Of a DNA stretch of 64,000 bases, positions 12,601 to 26,460 are shown piece after piece (positions within the stretch are counted from its first letter, which is position 1; every line of letters begins with the position of its first letter). The position numbers and the translations under genes were made by a program. The notes under the pieces are model-generated. The model saw only the letters and a list, made by a program, of their open reading frames with translations, had not been told where the DNA came from and searched no databases. Source of the stretch: Lagopus muta (Eukaryota > Chordata > Aves > Galliformes > Phasianidae); NCBI RefSeq assembly GCF_023343835.1, contig NC_064442.1, forward strand, positions 17,532,501-17,596,500, written 5' to 3'.

Positions 12601-15600
12601 AGCTCTGAGATACCAGCTTTTTCAATTGCTTGGGTGAGCTCAATTTCTGTAATTACTTCCTCCAGGAAGCTCCCTGGCTGTGGCTGTTGGGCATGTTGAG
12701 GAGATGCATCACTGAAGGATTAAAATACAACTGCTGTGAGCTGGGAAGCAAAGCAGGCAAGGACTAGAAGCTGCCATGGAAGGAGAGGTAGGACATTAAT
12801 GGATGCTGTACATGCAATGGGAGTGGTTAGGATGCACAGCCTCTGTACTGAGTTTGAATAACTGATGCTGAATGGCCGTTTCTTTCAGTATGTTAAAAAT
12901 ACTCCAGTTTCTCCATAAAGTCAAGAAATGCAGCTGCAGTTGCCTAGCACAGATGTGGATGACTGTCCCCACTCAGAGCCCTGGTAGGAGCTGTAGTGCT
13001 GGCACTGAGCTGGTATTTTAAGGGCCCTGTAAGAGAAAATGGCATTTTGTATTTAGTTGGGTAGCTGGGCCCAGCTGGGAGTTCAATCAGTGGTTTAGGG
13101 CAACCTTCTCCTTCCAGCAGCTGAGCGCAAGCTACCCTCAGGCAGCTGCATTGCTCTTTCCAGGCAAAAGGCCCAGCCCATGAAGTTGTGTGTGACTGAG
13201 ACAAAGCTTTGAGCTGCAGAGTTTCACAAAATGTGCTGTCAGAGTTGAGAGCCTCCCCTGTTCCAGCACAGAAGGACCTTTGTGCTTGGCTTGAGAGAAG
13301 GTTTCCAGTATCCCCATCTCTGGTGGCTGTTGGGTCACATTGCTGTCGGACTGTATCCCTTACCCACATGCTCCCTTCTTTCTGTGTCTCAGTGAAGCAG
13401 AGCACTCTGAAAAACCACCCCAGCTTGGAGGGATTCACTGTGCGATACCTTTGTTCCTACTACTCCTAGAGCAGAGGGAATTGGGATCTTCTGTCTGTCC
13501 AAAATGGTCACAGTGGGGCTGGAGCATAGAGGGGAAGGTATGCAGCAGCCAGAGCAAGCAGCATTTGTGTGCAGAGGAGATGGTTGCTGTAGCAGCTGAG
13601 AACTATGCATCCACCTTTGAATGCACCAGAGCTGCAAAAGATCATTCTGCCAGACCTGTCTCTTACCCCGAACTTCCTGCACTTTGCCCTGCTCTTGACT
13701 GGACCCACTGCTCTATCTTATGGCTGCAGTATCCCCTGCCATCACACCACAGCACTGGAATTGTGCTGTGGCTGCAGTGTAACAGGCACATATGGTAGCA
13801 CGGTGATGCTGCCATGTCCATCCCACACCCTCCAGGACTTTCCTCCTTGCTCTCATTTCTCTTGGTTACTCCAGGAGAATTTCAGCTGGGTTTGAGGTTG
13901 CTGGAAGGGCTGCTGTTCTCTGAGCTGTGGTCATCCCACCCCGCCTGCTCCCTGTGTCACAGGCCATGCCTTGCTTGCCGTGTGTTTCCAGCTCTGGGAC
14001 GTGCACACAGCAGAAGTGCTGCACAGCATAACAGGGTCCAAGGAGATCTCTGAAGGCATCTGTGTGGTTGAGACAGTGCTATTTGCTGGGAGGGAGGGAA
14101 GGAAGGACTGACAGGCCTGCCTGACCTCCAGAGCACGAAGAGACTAAAACCTCACGCTTGATTCTCTCATCTGATCTATCAGATCTCCCTCCACCTGCAG
14201 AAACCTGAAGAAAAAAGAATCGATAATTATGGTAGCGTGGTGCTGGAAGATGCTTGGAAAACAAGTGATTGTACTAATGGAGAGCAGTAAGAGGGTAGCG
14301 TGGTACTCACAGCCCTCGAGGATGCTATAAATTGGGTCCTGCGTGATGCTGAGCCACTGCCACACCATATGGCAGCCGGTGTGGGCTGTAAGTCTAAGCC
14401 CTCGGCGGTGCCTACTGCCACCCAAAATGGCTCAGAGCCATCTGCTGTGACTACCCCTCCTCCCACCCCCTGCAGCAGCCATGGCCAGAGCATGTATTTC
14501 CTGCAGAGCCATCCCATCTTTCTCTTAGGGTGCAGAAGAATTTGGAAAGCTGTAAAACCAAATGTTTCATGTAAACCTTTGTGTCAGCAGCATGTTAATG
14601 TGCTGGGAATGTTAGGGATGCTTCCTGCTCCCTTAATTTGTTTGTTCTCTTCTGAAAGGCGTCAAGGGTGTTGGAAAAGCAGCAGTCTGGAGAGCCTGTG
14701 GCCAGGCCGAAATTCCTCAAACAACAGACAGTTGAATGTTTGTTTAAAATTCTCTTCCACCTAATCTCCACAGATGCTACCAAGATAACAACATTTTTGC
14801 AGGGTTACTCAGCAACGAAAAAAATATTTGGGTCAAGTTGAGCTGTTTACATTCATCTCGGTTTATCCATCTTGTGGGGAATGAAACAAGTTTCTTCAGA
14901 TTTTCCCCATCCTTTTATTTTTATCTCGGTGCTTTGTATAAAAAAAGTCTTCCCTGTGAATCATGGATATTATGATTCCAGTCATGATGGAGGCCTTGTG
15001 ACATCTCCTTGCTGGGGTGGTACATGAGGATGAGTAAGCTGGTTTGGTGCAGTGAAGCCCAGCTCGTCATCTCTCTCCTGCACTTCCCCAACCTTCTGGT
15101 GCTGAGCAGAATGGCCCCAGTTTGTGAACTGCTGATGGTAACAGACATAAGTGGGAGCTCTGTCTTTTAATGAGATGCCCGGCAGCCCTGGGTTTCACAC
15201 GTGGTTCCCAGCCTGTGTATGAAGAGGCTCTCCAGAGAACAAACCTGTTCTTTTCACACACATTATGTTTTCATGAGCTGCTTTACTTTTGGATTCTAAG
15301 TGAAGGTGCAAATAACAAAATGACTTTCAAAAGTCAGGTTCAGCATTTGGTGTGATCACGAAGCCCTGGAAAGTCTCTGAAAGGTTTCTCGTTCTGCTCT
15401 TGTGGAAAGTTCAGATTGCCATCATGTCTGTGGGGACATTTCAGGACATTAATAAGTCCTGAAAAGGCACAGGTTGACTGAGGATTGTCCTACAGCTTTA
15501 GAGGAGCACCCCACACCTATTGCACTGCATTGGGCTTTGATTTGTGATCCGTGCACTGGGGATCCTGTTGGCCAAGGTGAATCAAAATGGCGGGCGGTGG

Positions 15601-18600
15601 TAAGCTGCAGTGGATGGGCTGTGGCAGGAGGAGGCTGTGCTGTCTGCAACTGCTGTCAAACGAAAACAAAGAGGAAAGCCTTGAGGGAAACAGACTGGAG
15701 ATGCTGCCATATCAATTCCAAGGGCTGGCTGAGTAACCAGGGGCCTCCTCCGTTGCTGAAGCCAGTGGGTGTTACCTTAGGACCCAGGGACCTGACCATG
15801 GGGGTGGCACCCGGTGCTGCTGCGGGGCTTTGGGCACGGCGGGGATGGCTGCTCTGAGCAGCAGGGCTGCTGGGGAAGACAAGAAGTGCGTTGCAGGCAC
15901 ACGGATGGAAAGTAGGTCAGCAGTGAGGAGCAGGTCTCTGTGGGCATTAGCATGCTGGCGTGTGGCTGGCAAACTGAGGGAATGAAGAAAGCTGTTTTTA
16001 TCCTTTCCTTTTGCATGCGTACTGTGGAGGGAAGGAGAGTCTTCAGAGAGAGCAGGCCAGATTCTTCTCCACAGCAAATCTTTGTAACTCTGTTGATTTA
16101 GTTTGGCACCTCACTGATTCATACTAGTGGAGAAAGTGGGCTGGAGTGTTTTGTGTGCTTGTAAATAATTGAAGACCATGTGAATACAATGGTGCTAAGG
16201 AGGATGGGAATAAAGCAGAGACTCCACAAAAATGTAGGATTTTTGCCATGAAGCTTTTATTTGGAAACACATCGGTATCTTGGCTGCAAGGTGCCGTGGT
16301 TGACTGTGAGGTTTTTCATTGTAATTATAAGGACTGGAGCTGCAGAGCTGTTGAAACCACAAAAAATGGTGAGCACATGTCTGATGGGAAGAGGGAGGCT
16401 GTGCCAGATGTTCCCCCTCCCTGCTGCCAGGCTGGGTTTGATAAACACGAGTCCTTGCTCTGGCAAGGTGCTGGGTTGACAAACTGGAGATTAAAGCCCT
16501 CATTACCCAGGGCAAGGTGGTGACAGCACCAGCATCCCTTGTGCTGAGGTCCCAGTTAGTGCCACGCTGCTTGGTGAATGCTGGCACGTGCCTTGTGGTG
16601 AGGGCACGCGGTGCAACTGCAGCCTCCTGCTTCCTGCCAAAAGCCTCCTTGTGAGAGATGGCTGATGGCAGCAGGGCTGGTGGGAACTGGCATCCTGGCT
16701 GGGCACAGGTCATCAGTTCTTAACATCCCTGCGGAGACGCTCACACGTGAGAAGCGGGGCTGGGAGTTCCAGGAAGATGCAGGCTTTGTTAGAGCCTGTC
16801 GGTTGTTTTATTGCCCATCACGGTGAGAAATAAATGTGCCTAATTTCTTGTCCACCTCCCGAGATGCTGAGTGGGATGGAGATGGGGATGGAGGCAGCTG
16901 TGCAGCCACAGGAGCTGCTGCCTCTTTGTGCGCAGAGCTGGCATTGCTGGCTGTGGCAGCAGCTGCCATGTTGTGCTGAGCTCCAGTTTTGGCGGCGCAG
17001 TGAATTGCTGTGCTTAGCCTCTTGGGGAGGCCTTGTATTCACTCTGCTCTTCTTTATTGCTGTCTTAAGTGTAGAAATAACACTCAAAGAAATGCCCATT
17101 TTGCTCTGAGTGTGGGACAATGTAGCTGGCTGCAGGTGCCTTCCATTTCTTGGGCTGTGGGCACAACTTAATGCTGTAAGTCATTTCTATCAAGAACTTG
17201 GGCTTTTACTGCTGTAGCATTCGTTAGCTGCTTGCTACACTGCAGATCCCTTCCTGTTGCAAGACTCTTTGTGTGCTCCAGATCCCTGCTCTGGTTTGGG
17301 AGCAGCCTGCACAGGACAGAGCATGGAAAGGTGAGGTGAAGGTGTGATGAATGGTGCATTAAGCTTGAAATCCCAGGGAAGGATGCCTGAGTACTGCAGA
17401 GGGAGGTGGAAGGAGGAGGAAGGATGGGCCAGAGCATCCCAAAGTCTCAACTGTGGGATGGTAGGGTTCTGTGTTTTGGGGGACAACGCTGCCACTTCTG
17501 AATTCATTCTGTAACAAAGGAGTCCTGTGGAGAATGCCACATAAAACAGCAGTGCTGTCCCAGTGGGCAAGCAGGAGAAATGCACAATCTGGGGAACCTG
17601 TGGGGGGGCTGCAGGCCCCTCCCAGAGCAGCAGCTCTGATCTGGAGCCCATCGGAATGCCTGCCTTAGGAAGAAAAGGAGAACCTGTGGAGAAATGTCAA
17701 ACAGCAATCGTTAGAGAACACAGTGCTGGCAAGCTGTCAGCCCTCACCCCCCAGACTCATTCCAAAACACATATTGAAGGTTACCCAGACAACCTTAATA
17801 CTTCTAGTAGTGTGACCTTGAGAATGACCTCTGGAGCACACAGCTTACAGGTAATCTCAGCTGCTAGCCATGAGTGGTGCCCACGGAGAGATGTCCCTTA
17901 TTTCTCACCTTGGTTTCACCTGTTCCCACCTGCTCCCACCCGAAATTCAGCCGGCACCAGGTTTGGTTTGCAGACTTACTGCCCCTGTGAGATGGGGAGG
18001 TGATCTGCTGAGGCATCTGCACAGCACTAAAATGTATTTCATAAACATCCACCGGGGAAACTACGTTTCAAAACAAGCCAGCCCTGTGGGGGTGCTCTGG
18101 AAAGGACATCTGAAGCAAATGCTGAGCTCCATGAAAGGTTATTTGTTGTTGTGCTGTGGACTGGGGTATAAAGCTGCCCGTCTCAGGTGGTAGTGTCTCA
18201 TGGGAAAGGAAGCAGTTAGTCCATGGGCCAAAGGGTTGTCATCTGATTTAAATACATGAAAATGGTATTGGGTAACTAAATCGTGCCCGCACCATTCCTC
18301 ACACTGCCCAAGACCTGACTCCTTTCTAGGGAGCAGAACAAAGCAGCAGAGGGCTTTTTATGCTTGCAACATAGGCATTGGGACTTTTCCTATAGGTAGC
18401 AAGGAAAGCAGCTGAAAAATGCCAAAATCACAAAGCAATCACAACTTCCAAGCCCTTTGTCACATGTTTTTATTTGCCTCAAACATCCCTGAGGCTCAGG
18501 CTGGTCTGTGAGCAATCCCATGGCATGCTGGGCTCATCCTGCTGCTCACAGCTAGGACAGGGACGGCAGGCTGGGGCTGCGGTGCGTGGCTGCCCATCTC

Positions 18601-21099
18601 AGCCTGCTGGCCGTGCCTGCCTTCAGCTGAAGGAGGCCCCAAATGCTCAAGTGGTGACTTTTTCATGCCTGCATGTTTCAGGGGCACTTGTAAGAGTGCT
18701 GTTTAAAGAAGAGAGCTCTCTAATCTATTATTCATCCAGGAAAAATCATTTCAGAGTAAAATAAAATATTTTCCTTCTCCACCTCATTCTTAATATACTC
18801 TCTTCTCCTTTTCTCTCTTCCCAACCTTCTTTCCACCCTGCAGGGCTCCAGGGAACAGTATGTATGAAATTATTTTGTAGAATCCAATAAAAATTTTAAT
18901 CAGGTCAACATCATTACAGGGGAGGAAAGTGATGGAGCTTTCCTGATGCGGGGGAAAAAGGTGAAGGAAAAAGCTAAGTAAGCACATCGTGGTAGAAAAG
19001 AGACAGAGCTCCACGCCTGGGTGCCACACAGTCCCTCCCCATCCCATCTCCAAGCAGCACTGTTGCTTTCAGACACGCAGGGCTGTTCACTGCTGGCAGC
19101 ATGCACACGTGCCTTGTGCACAGCCACAGCCTATGGCACATACACCAGCACAAGGATGGAGGTGCACCTTTGGAGATGCAGGCGAAGCTCTGACACCTTT
19201 AGGAGAACACCCTCCTCTGCTCGTACTTTTTTCTTCTGCTGTGTCAAAACCTTCCTCTGACCCTGAAGGTTTCTCTGTTACAGAGCCCTGGGGCCGTATG
19301 TTCAGATACAGTCTCCACACGGTGATGGTAAAGCAGAGGGACCAGCAGTTATGTGGCTGCTCTACTCTTTAATCCTTGTCTGTTTGATTACCATGGAGGG
19401 GAATAAAGAGCCCTGGCAACACATGGTCACCCTCTGAGGATTTGCATAGCATATTACGGTTTGCTAAGATCTCATTCCTGTCCTGACATTTGCAGGAGCT
19501 GGTGAGGCTCCTCTCCATTTTCCCTCTTCCAGAATAAATGTCAACATCCAAACCTGCAGGAGGAGTGAGGGGAGGGCCAGGACAGGTAGCTGCCTCTCAT
19601 CGACCTCGGCTCATTACCTCTATCAGGAGTGTGGAGCGGGGCCAACCGATAGAAGTGATGGATGTCCGTGCAGGCCAGAGCCCTGAGGGAGGTGAGCGGA
19701 CATGCCAGGCCTTCAAAGTGATTTACTGCTGACTCCAAGGGATTCGCAGAAGCCTCCAGGAGCAAGGCAGTTGGTGCCTGGAATAACGTGTTGTCACCCT
19801 GTTTGTAGAGAGGTGGGGAGGTGGGGGTGGCTGCCTTCACCCCCTTCCCACCAAGGTCAGGGCAGTGATGGGGAGAGCAGCACCAGCTTGGAGATGAGCA
19901 CTGTGCTCTGAGGAGCCACTCCATACAATGGGAAAAGGAACTCCTGAGACCTGTACAGCCGCAGGTGGAGATGCTTCTGTGTGCACTTCCTGAGGGTTTG
20001 CTGCATCCCTCTGGGAGCAGAGACCCATGGAATAGCTGTGGTTCCTCGTGCTTTTCTGATCAGACTGGGTCACAGTGTTGTCCCAGACACGGTACCCTGT
20101 TGGAGCCGGTGCTCTTGGCATGGTGGTGATCCTGAGGCTCACGTGGGATAGGCTGGACCATGTGCTGCAGCCTCCCCTCCCTGCTGCCACACAGGCTAAA
20201 ATAGGAGTCAAAATGTTCCCTGCTCCTGGAAAGAAAAACAAACTCCCAAGCTGGTGCCAAGCACAGCAACCATTTTGGCACGAGTGCCATCCTGCAGGGG
20301 TGCGGAACAGCGGTCTGTGCCAATGGGGCACCCATCATCCACAGCCCCACGTGGTGCTGTGCCCCATGGCAGTGGGTACTGGCTGAGGGGGCACTGCCCA
20401 TGGCAGCCCCTCTTCTCCTGCCATGTCCCTGCTGCCCCCAGGCTGTCAGCGAACACATCCTGAGGCTCCGGCGTTGTTCTCTGTTAATTAATGGGAGGGA
20501 CTGAAAAATGCCCATTTTAGGGGTTTTATATTTTGGGACCCAGACTGAAAAGCTCTTCACGGTCAGTGACAAGCAGCTTCTGGGAAACAGATGAACAGTG
20601 CTGCTAGGAATTCATCTCATTGCTGCCTGTGTTTAAAATCTAAAGTTAGAATGAGAAGAGAGGAAAAAATGAAGTTTTGTAGGCTGAATTCCAGTGAAGT
20701 GCCACGAGATGGTCTGCACAGCTCTCCCTGTATGGCTGCAGAGCTCAGTGCACTGAAGCGGGCACGGAGGGCTCTGCTGATGCAGGAGTGGCTTGCAGCA
20801 AACCCTGGGGTCCTGCTGTGAAGCTGCCAGTCCTCTTGGGGGGATCAGCACCGCCTGGAGCCCAGCACCAAATGACACACGCACCCAGGGCCAACCTGAA
20901 GTGGGGGTCCTTGGGGGACATGTGGGCCCTACGGGGTAGATGTCAGCCCTGCCTGGCTGTGTCTGCTGGATCTCAGCCTCATGCTGCTGCCTGCAGGCTG
21001 GGCCTGGCCGTGTCTGGCAGAACGTGCCTGAGCTCCCCGTGATAGATGGCGGGGGGAACTGACTGCCCGAACGGGGAATAAATCTGACGGGCTGGGTGA
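9666..21099. other. Long gene-free intergenic stretch
   Basis: About 11.4 kb with no CR1 copy I could see and no gene. Short pyrimidine or purine tracts (for example 14086-14107) are the only local simple sequence. The AT-rich segment around 18.72-18.92 kb, with CCAATAAAAATTTTAATCAGG, looks selectively retained but this is an impression only. Confidence 0.45.
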
Positions 21100-21195
21100 T
21101 ATAACACAGCACTTGACCTTTGCCCTGGTGGTTTATTTTGTAATCAGTGCCCGGCCATTGATTTATGGGATAATCAATCTCTCCCTTTCTCCCTT
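21100..21195. promoter_or_regulatory. Candidate conserved element with a DR1 nuclear-receptor site
   Basis: TGACCTTTGCCCT at 21114-21126 is, on the minus strand, AGGGCA-A-AGGTCA, a canonical DR1 half-site pair for HNF4, COUP-TF or RXR heterodimers. It is followed within 60 bp by TAATCA, CCATTGATTTATGGG and ATAATCAATC homeodomain-like motifs. The clustering suggests an enhancer; no conservation data are available here. Confidence 0.35.
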
Positions 21196-23351
21196 CCTCT
21201 GGCCTCAGCTCTCCCTACGCTGCGGTCCCTACTTCTGAGTGATTGCTCCGGGTTACAAATGGCACCAGGGATGCCTGCCTGCTCTGCCCCTTCCCTCCAT
21301 CACAACCAGGAGGGGCCATTGCCTCCTCTGCCCGACAGACCTCTGTCAAGGAGCTCTCCTCCCTCTCGTGCAGGCAGGCAGCTCTCCTCCTCGCCAATCC
21401 TGCCTGCCTCTTGGCTCCCAGCACTTCGGGTTATAAGTCCTGCAGCAAATTGCCCTGGATGAAAGGCTTTCATGCCTCGTGATGGATTTCCCTCCCATAA
21501 ATTGAGGCTGTGAGCATGTCGCTCCCAGGGCTGCTCCGCAGTGGGAAGCTGCAGCTGTGCTGGGGCACAGCTCATGCACAGGAACACAGACGTGGTCGGT
21601 TCCGGGGGTCCTTCCCAGGGAGAGTGCTTCAGATCCCTTTCTTCCTTGTGAGAAGTCTTTCCTTCTATCTATTCCAAACTTGCCCTTCTCTTAAGGCCGT
21701 TCCTTCTTGTAATACATCATCCTCGGTCAGCCTTAAAGGTTGGCGAACCCTCAGGGAAGGAAGGAAAGAGTTATAATGTCTGAGGGACTAAAGGTTTGAT
21801 TTGGATGCAACCACATTTATTCAGCAGCAAATTACATCTTCAATCAAACTAATGCAAATCAGGCTCCCACTCCAGTCTATTTGTTTGGACTTAGTGAGTG
21901 CTGGGGGATTCATTATTTCTTGCTCTTCCTTCCACCCTGCACAGTTTCTGTACACATGTATGGAGTTGCACACCATCTGTAACAACCCTTTCCCCAAGGT
22001 GTTGTGCTATAGGGAATTGGTATGGGATGGTGTCTGGGTGTGGGCAGCCCCTTCCCTCAAGAAAGCAATAGGAAAGCAGCAATGGCTGCTTTCCCATGCG
22101 AGGGAAAGAAGAGATACCTGCAAGTTGCAATTAGGGCTTGGTGTAATTGAGTTTTTCAATGGGGTGCATGAAGTAGAACAGCTAAAAAATATCTCTGGGA
22201 GTCTGACAGTGATCCCTTTCCCCTCACACACACCCTGAGGAAGAAACAAACCGTGAAAATCTATTTCATTTGGTTGGGGTCAATTCATTTTGCTTCTTGT
22301 TTGTGCATGCCTGCTCACTTCCTGAGTGAAAAGAAGGGGGAAAAAAAACACAGGTCAGAAATACTCATTTTCACTTTTTTTTTTTTTTTCTCCTCCCTGA
22401 AATTAATCTGACTTTGACCTGCGTGTCTCTGAGTTGATATGAAACCTGCACTGGGAGGGGAGGGGGGTTGGAAGTCTCTTGTATGAGCAATTTCTCTCAC
22501 CTTAGTCCTGCTCTGCCCTGGACATCTGGCTGCCTGTCTGTGCTGGAGCTGCTGGGAAGCCCTGGGGGCCCTTCTGCACATCCCAGCCCTGTAGCATGCG
22601 GGTAGCATGCAGCCCAAACACACAGCAACAGCCTGATGTTCAGGGACAGAAGCTTCTTCCTTTGTCCTCATCCTCTGATTCAGGTATAGCCATCATGGTA
22701 CCTGTGAGGAGATCCTGCCTGTGGGGTTTTGCATCATGCTGGTTCTGTTCCAATGGGGCAAAGCTCTGGGGAGGTGAGTGAGTTCACACTGGGTCCTCGT
22801 GCTGCCCTTTGCACAGAGCCCTCCTCCTGCATGGCTCACATGTGGGCTCAATTTCACATGCTGCCAAGTTCAATAGGGCTCCACCAGTAAAGCTCACGAG
22901 ACCTTCGCAAGGTCTGGACTTCAGGCTGTGAGCTCTTTGAGGCTGGAGGGGCCATGTGTGTTGTGTGCAGTTTGTTCCTGCTTGCAATCTTCTGCTCCCC
23001 ATGCTTACCACATTCAATCTGGATTCACTGCTCTGGGCTGAAAGCAGCTCAAAGCACCTCCTGAAAATGGCAGATGACATTTCAGTGCTGAGATCGATGG
23101 GCAGTGAGAGAAGTGAGGGGAAGGTGTGAGAAGTCCTCTCTCGTAGAAACTTGCTCTGAGCCTGAAAAAAAAAACTGCAAAAGCCTTGGAGATTTGGTGC
23201 CCAGGTCTGGGTTTGTTGGTTCCTTTTACTCCCGAATTAGGTCAAAAAGCTGTCTTTTGTATGGATTCAGTACTGTGCACCGTCTTATTTGGTAGGAGCA
23301 CATGGCACATGGTGTCAGCTGCTTACCCCGCTCCCTGGACCCATCCCTCTT
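21196..23351. other. Intergenic, simple tracts only
   Basis: Contains an octamer-like ATGCAAAT at about 21853-21860 within an AT-rich block (21.80-21.90 kb) and a T-run at 22375-22390. No gene is supported. Confidence 0.45.
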
Positions 23352-23610
23352 TGAATCATAGCATCTTGAAGGTTGAAAAAGCCCTCTAAGATCATCTAGT
23401 GCAACCCGTCCCACCGTGCCCACTGCCCTCGTCCCTCAGTGCCACATCTCCACGGTTCTTCAGCACCTCCAGGGATGGTGATTCCAGCACCTCTGTGGGC
23501 AGACGTGCCACTGCATCACCTCTCTGTCTGAAAAGTTTCCTAATTTCCCACCTGAAACTCCCCATCACAGCTTGAGGCCACTGCCTCTCACCCTAGGCGT
23601 TGCTCACCTC
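23352..23610 (-). mobile_element. CR1 3' end fragment
   Basis: The plus strand begins TTGAATCATAGCATCTTGAA (tail complement) and continues through AGATCATCTAGTGCAACCC and AGTGCCACATCTCCACGG to CCTCTCACCCTAGGCGTTGCTC, all typical of the complement of CR1 3' sequence. 5'-truncated. Confidence 0.9.
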
Positions 23611-24283
23611 AGGCTCAAATTTATCCCTGCCTCAAACAGCTGTTTCCCTTCACTTACAAATCTGCTGCCCCATAAACATTTGGGCTCCATCACATGCGAA
23701 TGCTGCCGTCCCTGTGTGCCAGGTTGCTAAGGGACTGCTCAGACTCCTCTGGAGTGTCATCGTCTCACGGCTCAGTTCCTGTAACATCCTTTTCTTTGGC
23801 TTTGACAAATGCAATCTTCTCCCACTTCTGCTTGTTCCGAGCTCTGCTGCGAGGCTCATTTTCCTTGCCTGTCATTTCTCCCGTGTCCCCCGTGCTTTCC
23901 TTGCTGCTGCTGGTTCCTGCTGGCAAACAGCAGTTACCTGTCTCACTCTAAGGCCCTTCACAGCTTCCCCTCCTGTTAACCTCGCCATCCCTCCACGCGC
24001 GGTTCCTCGCTGTCAGTCACCCACTGGAGCATGCAGCTCTGCTTCTGCCCCAGGGCCTCACGCTAGGGGAGGAGCTCCTAGAAACGCCCTGTGAGAAGTT
24101 CTGTCCTCCTTCACACCTTGCTAGCAGTGTCTGTCCTGTTCACACCCTGCCCTCCTCCTTCGCTGCTGACACCTGTCCGGTTGGTGATGATGGCTCAAAC
24201 GCAGCGGTGTGAACCGCCTGTCTGCCAGGCATCCCTGCTTCCTCCTCCTGCTCCTTCCCAGCTTCTGCTAAGCCTGGAGTTCT
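23611..24283. other. Spacer between two CR1 copies
   Basis: Pyrimidine-rich plus strand (many CCTT and CTCC words) with no feature I can name. Confidence 0.45.
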
Positions 24284-24475
24284 TCATAGAATCATAGAAT
24301 GGCCTGGATTGAAAATGACCATGATGCTCATCTATTTTCAACCCCCTGCTGTGTGCAGGTCGCCAACCAGCAGACCAGGCTGCCCAGAGCCACATCCAGC
24401 CTGGCCTTGAATGCCTGCAGGGATGGGGCATCCACAGCCTCCTTGGGTTGTGTCTGGTTGTGGCAGGGCTTTCTA
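24284..24475 (-). mobile_element. CR1 3' end fragment with two tail octamers
   Basis: Starts TTCATAGAATCATAGAATGG, the complement of two tandem ATTCTATG octamers, and continues through GCCTTGAATGCCTGCAGGGATGGGGCATCCACAGCC-type CR1 sequence. 5'-truncated at about 190 bp. Confidence 0.9.
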
Positions 24476-26224
24476 GCAGCAGTTGCCTAATGCTGGTGAT
24501 GCCTGCCAGCTCTAGGCATGTGTGGCCATCCCACAGTCCTGTTTCATGGGAGCAGGTGTGAATTGGAGCTGAATTTGGCACTCCGTGTGTGGATGTGTCT
24601 GGGTACCAGAAAGCATCCTTCTCACACAGCTGTGCACAGGCTTTGTACAACATGGTGCCAGTGAGCACCTCTGCCCTTGCACGTGCGCTCCAGCATACCT
24701 GGAGCTGAGGGTGAAGGCAGCCTTTCCACCTGGGCCTGTTCTGCTCGGGCAGCCCTGAGCCTTGCTGGGGTCTGAGGGACACAGCAGGACATCTCTTGCC
24801 ATTGCAGACCTGCTGTGCCACCTGGGCTAAGCTGGAGAATGGCCAGGGCCCTGCGGCCCTGGGGAAGCACGTGGACCCTGGACCCTACTGCAGGTGCAGG
24901 AGGGAGATAAAAACGCATCAGTGCCTTCATCTGCCCTTATGGATTTTTCCACCATATTTTATCAGCATTCATTTTTATTTATGTGAGGTTAAAGTCAGTC
25001 CAATTTGGAAATCAGCTTGTCTGAGGAGCTCCCCTCAGATCTTATTAGCCTCATGCAGTATTTCTATTCATTTTTGCTAATTCACCAGGCTGGCTGCGGT
25101 GGCGGCTCCAGGAGATGGTAACCCTCTCTCTGCCAGCCCGTGGTGGTTGTGAGCTTGCTGGGAGCTGCAGGACCTGCTGGGCAGCATGGAGCTGGAGCTT
25201 TCCCACTGCTGCCAGCAGCACGGGGCACTCACTGGCTGCCCTGTGTTCCCAGCTCTGCCTGCAGGCACTGAGGGCATTGGTACTGCTGTGCTGGAAGTCA
25301 GGGCATAGAACAGTTAAGAGGCAATGGGGCTATCCTTGTAATTGGAGAAAATCCTGGAAGAAGAAAAAAGAAAAATCCATAGAGGGCTTTTAAACGATAG
25401 ATAGGATGCCTGAATCAGGAAGTCCTTCAGTCACAGAGTGCAGAGCTCTCAGCACACGCTTGCCCTGCCCTGCCATGGGGCTCAGGCTCTTGCTGCTGGC
25501 CTTGCCACTAAGGATGCTGCAGGGTGGGCCTTGGTGGGAGCCAGCTCCCCTTCTGCAGGCATCTTGTGGCCCATGATGACCAAAGGAGCTGATTGCAGAG
25601 GGAAACAAGTGTATGTGCAGGCTGGGTGTCAACCTGGTGCCTCTGTGCATCAATGTGACCTGCAGCAGCACGGCCGGCCGTCTGCCCTCATCATCGGGTG
25701 TTATGGAAGTGTTTGGTGCCGGGTGACTGTAATTAAAAGAAGGAAAACACAGACAATGAAATGATTTCTAAAATGGCAATGCGCTGGATGCAGTGAAGCA
25801 AGGAATGTATGAAATATTTATTGCCACTGGTCTGCTGGGGGGAAAAAAATTGGAATTATTTAGAAGGGGAAAAACATTTTAATTATTTAATTTGAGAGAA
25901 AACCTCCCCCACAGCTCTCCTTAGAGCTGAGCCCCAGACACATGGCAGCACAAGGCAAGGTTGGATAACATCTTCATGGGACTACAGCCTGGAGATGGGA
26001 ACGGGGGCTGGGAGCTCTGCTGTGCCCAGCCACTGCACGGTTGTTCTAGCAGGCCCACGTGGGGTCTGCTGTGCATGGCTAGGTCTGAACACCAGCATCT
26101 TGCAGCACACACGCCCTGCAGGCATCAGCCTTCCCCTGAGAGCCTCTGTGCTCTGCAGAAGAGGTGCTGGGGCAGACATCCTGCTGGCACGTCCACTCGA
26201 GATGGAGCTGAGGACCTCCAGGAC
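24476..26224. other. Intergenic, nothing recognised
   Basis: Mixed sequence. A short AT-rich block at 25800-25905 with several ATTTAATTATTT words is the only compositional change. Confidence 0.45.
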
Positions 26225-26460
26225 GCACATCAGAGATTAAGACGGACGAAGCGTGAGGTCTGGCAGCAGCTGATTTTTTGCCACGAGAGGAGATGCTGCG
26301 ATTTTTCCCCTTGTGTCTCCAGATTGACAGTCTCTCATTATTAGCCCCCTGGAAACAGACGCTTTGACTGAAAGAGCCATCCCAGCCTTCGCTGTAACAA
26401 TCAAAGCGGCTCAAGAATAAACATGGCTTGGCAAAAATAAACACAAATTGCAATGCTTGC
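26225..26460. promoter_or_regulatory. Candidate conserved non-coding element
   Basis: An unusually motif-dense stretch: AACAATCAAAG (SOX and TCF/LEF-like) at about 26397-26407, repeated AATAAACA forkhead-like words near 26416-26443, and TCATTATTAG. It is depleted of CR1 and simple repeats. Judged by word content only. Confidence 0.3.
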
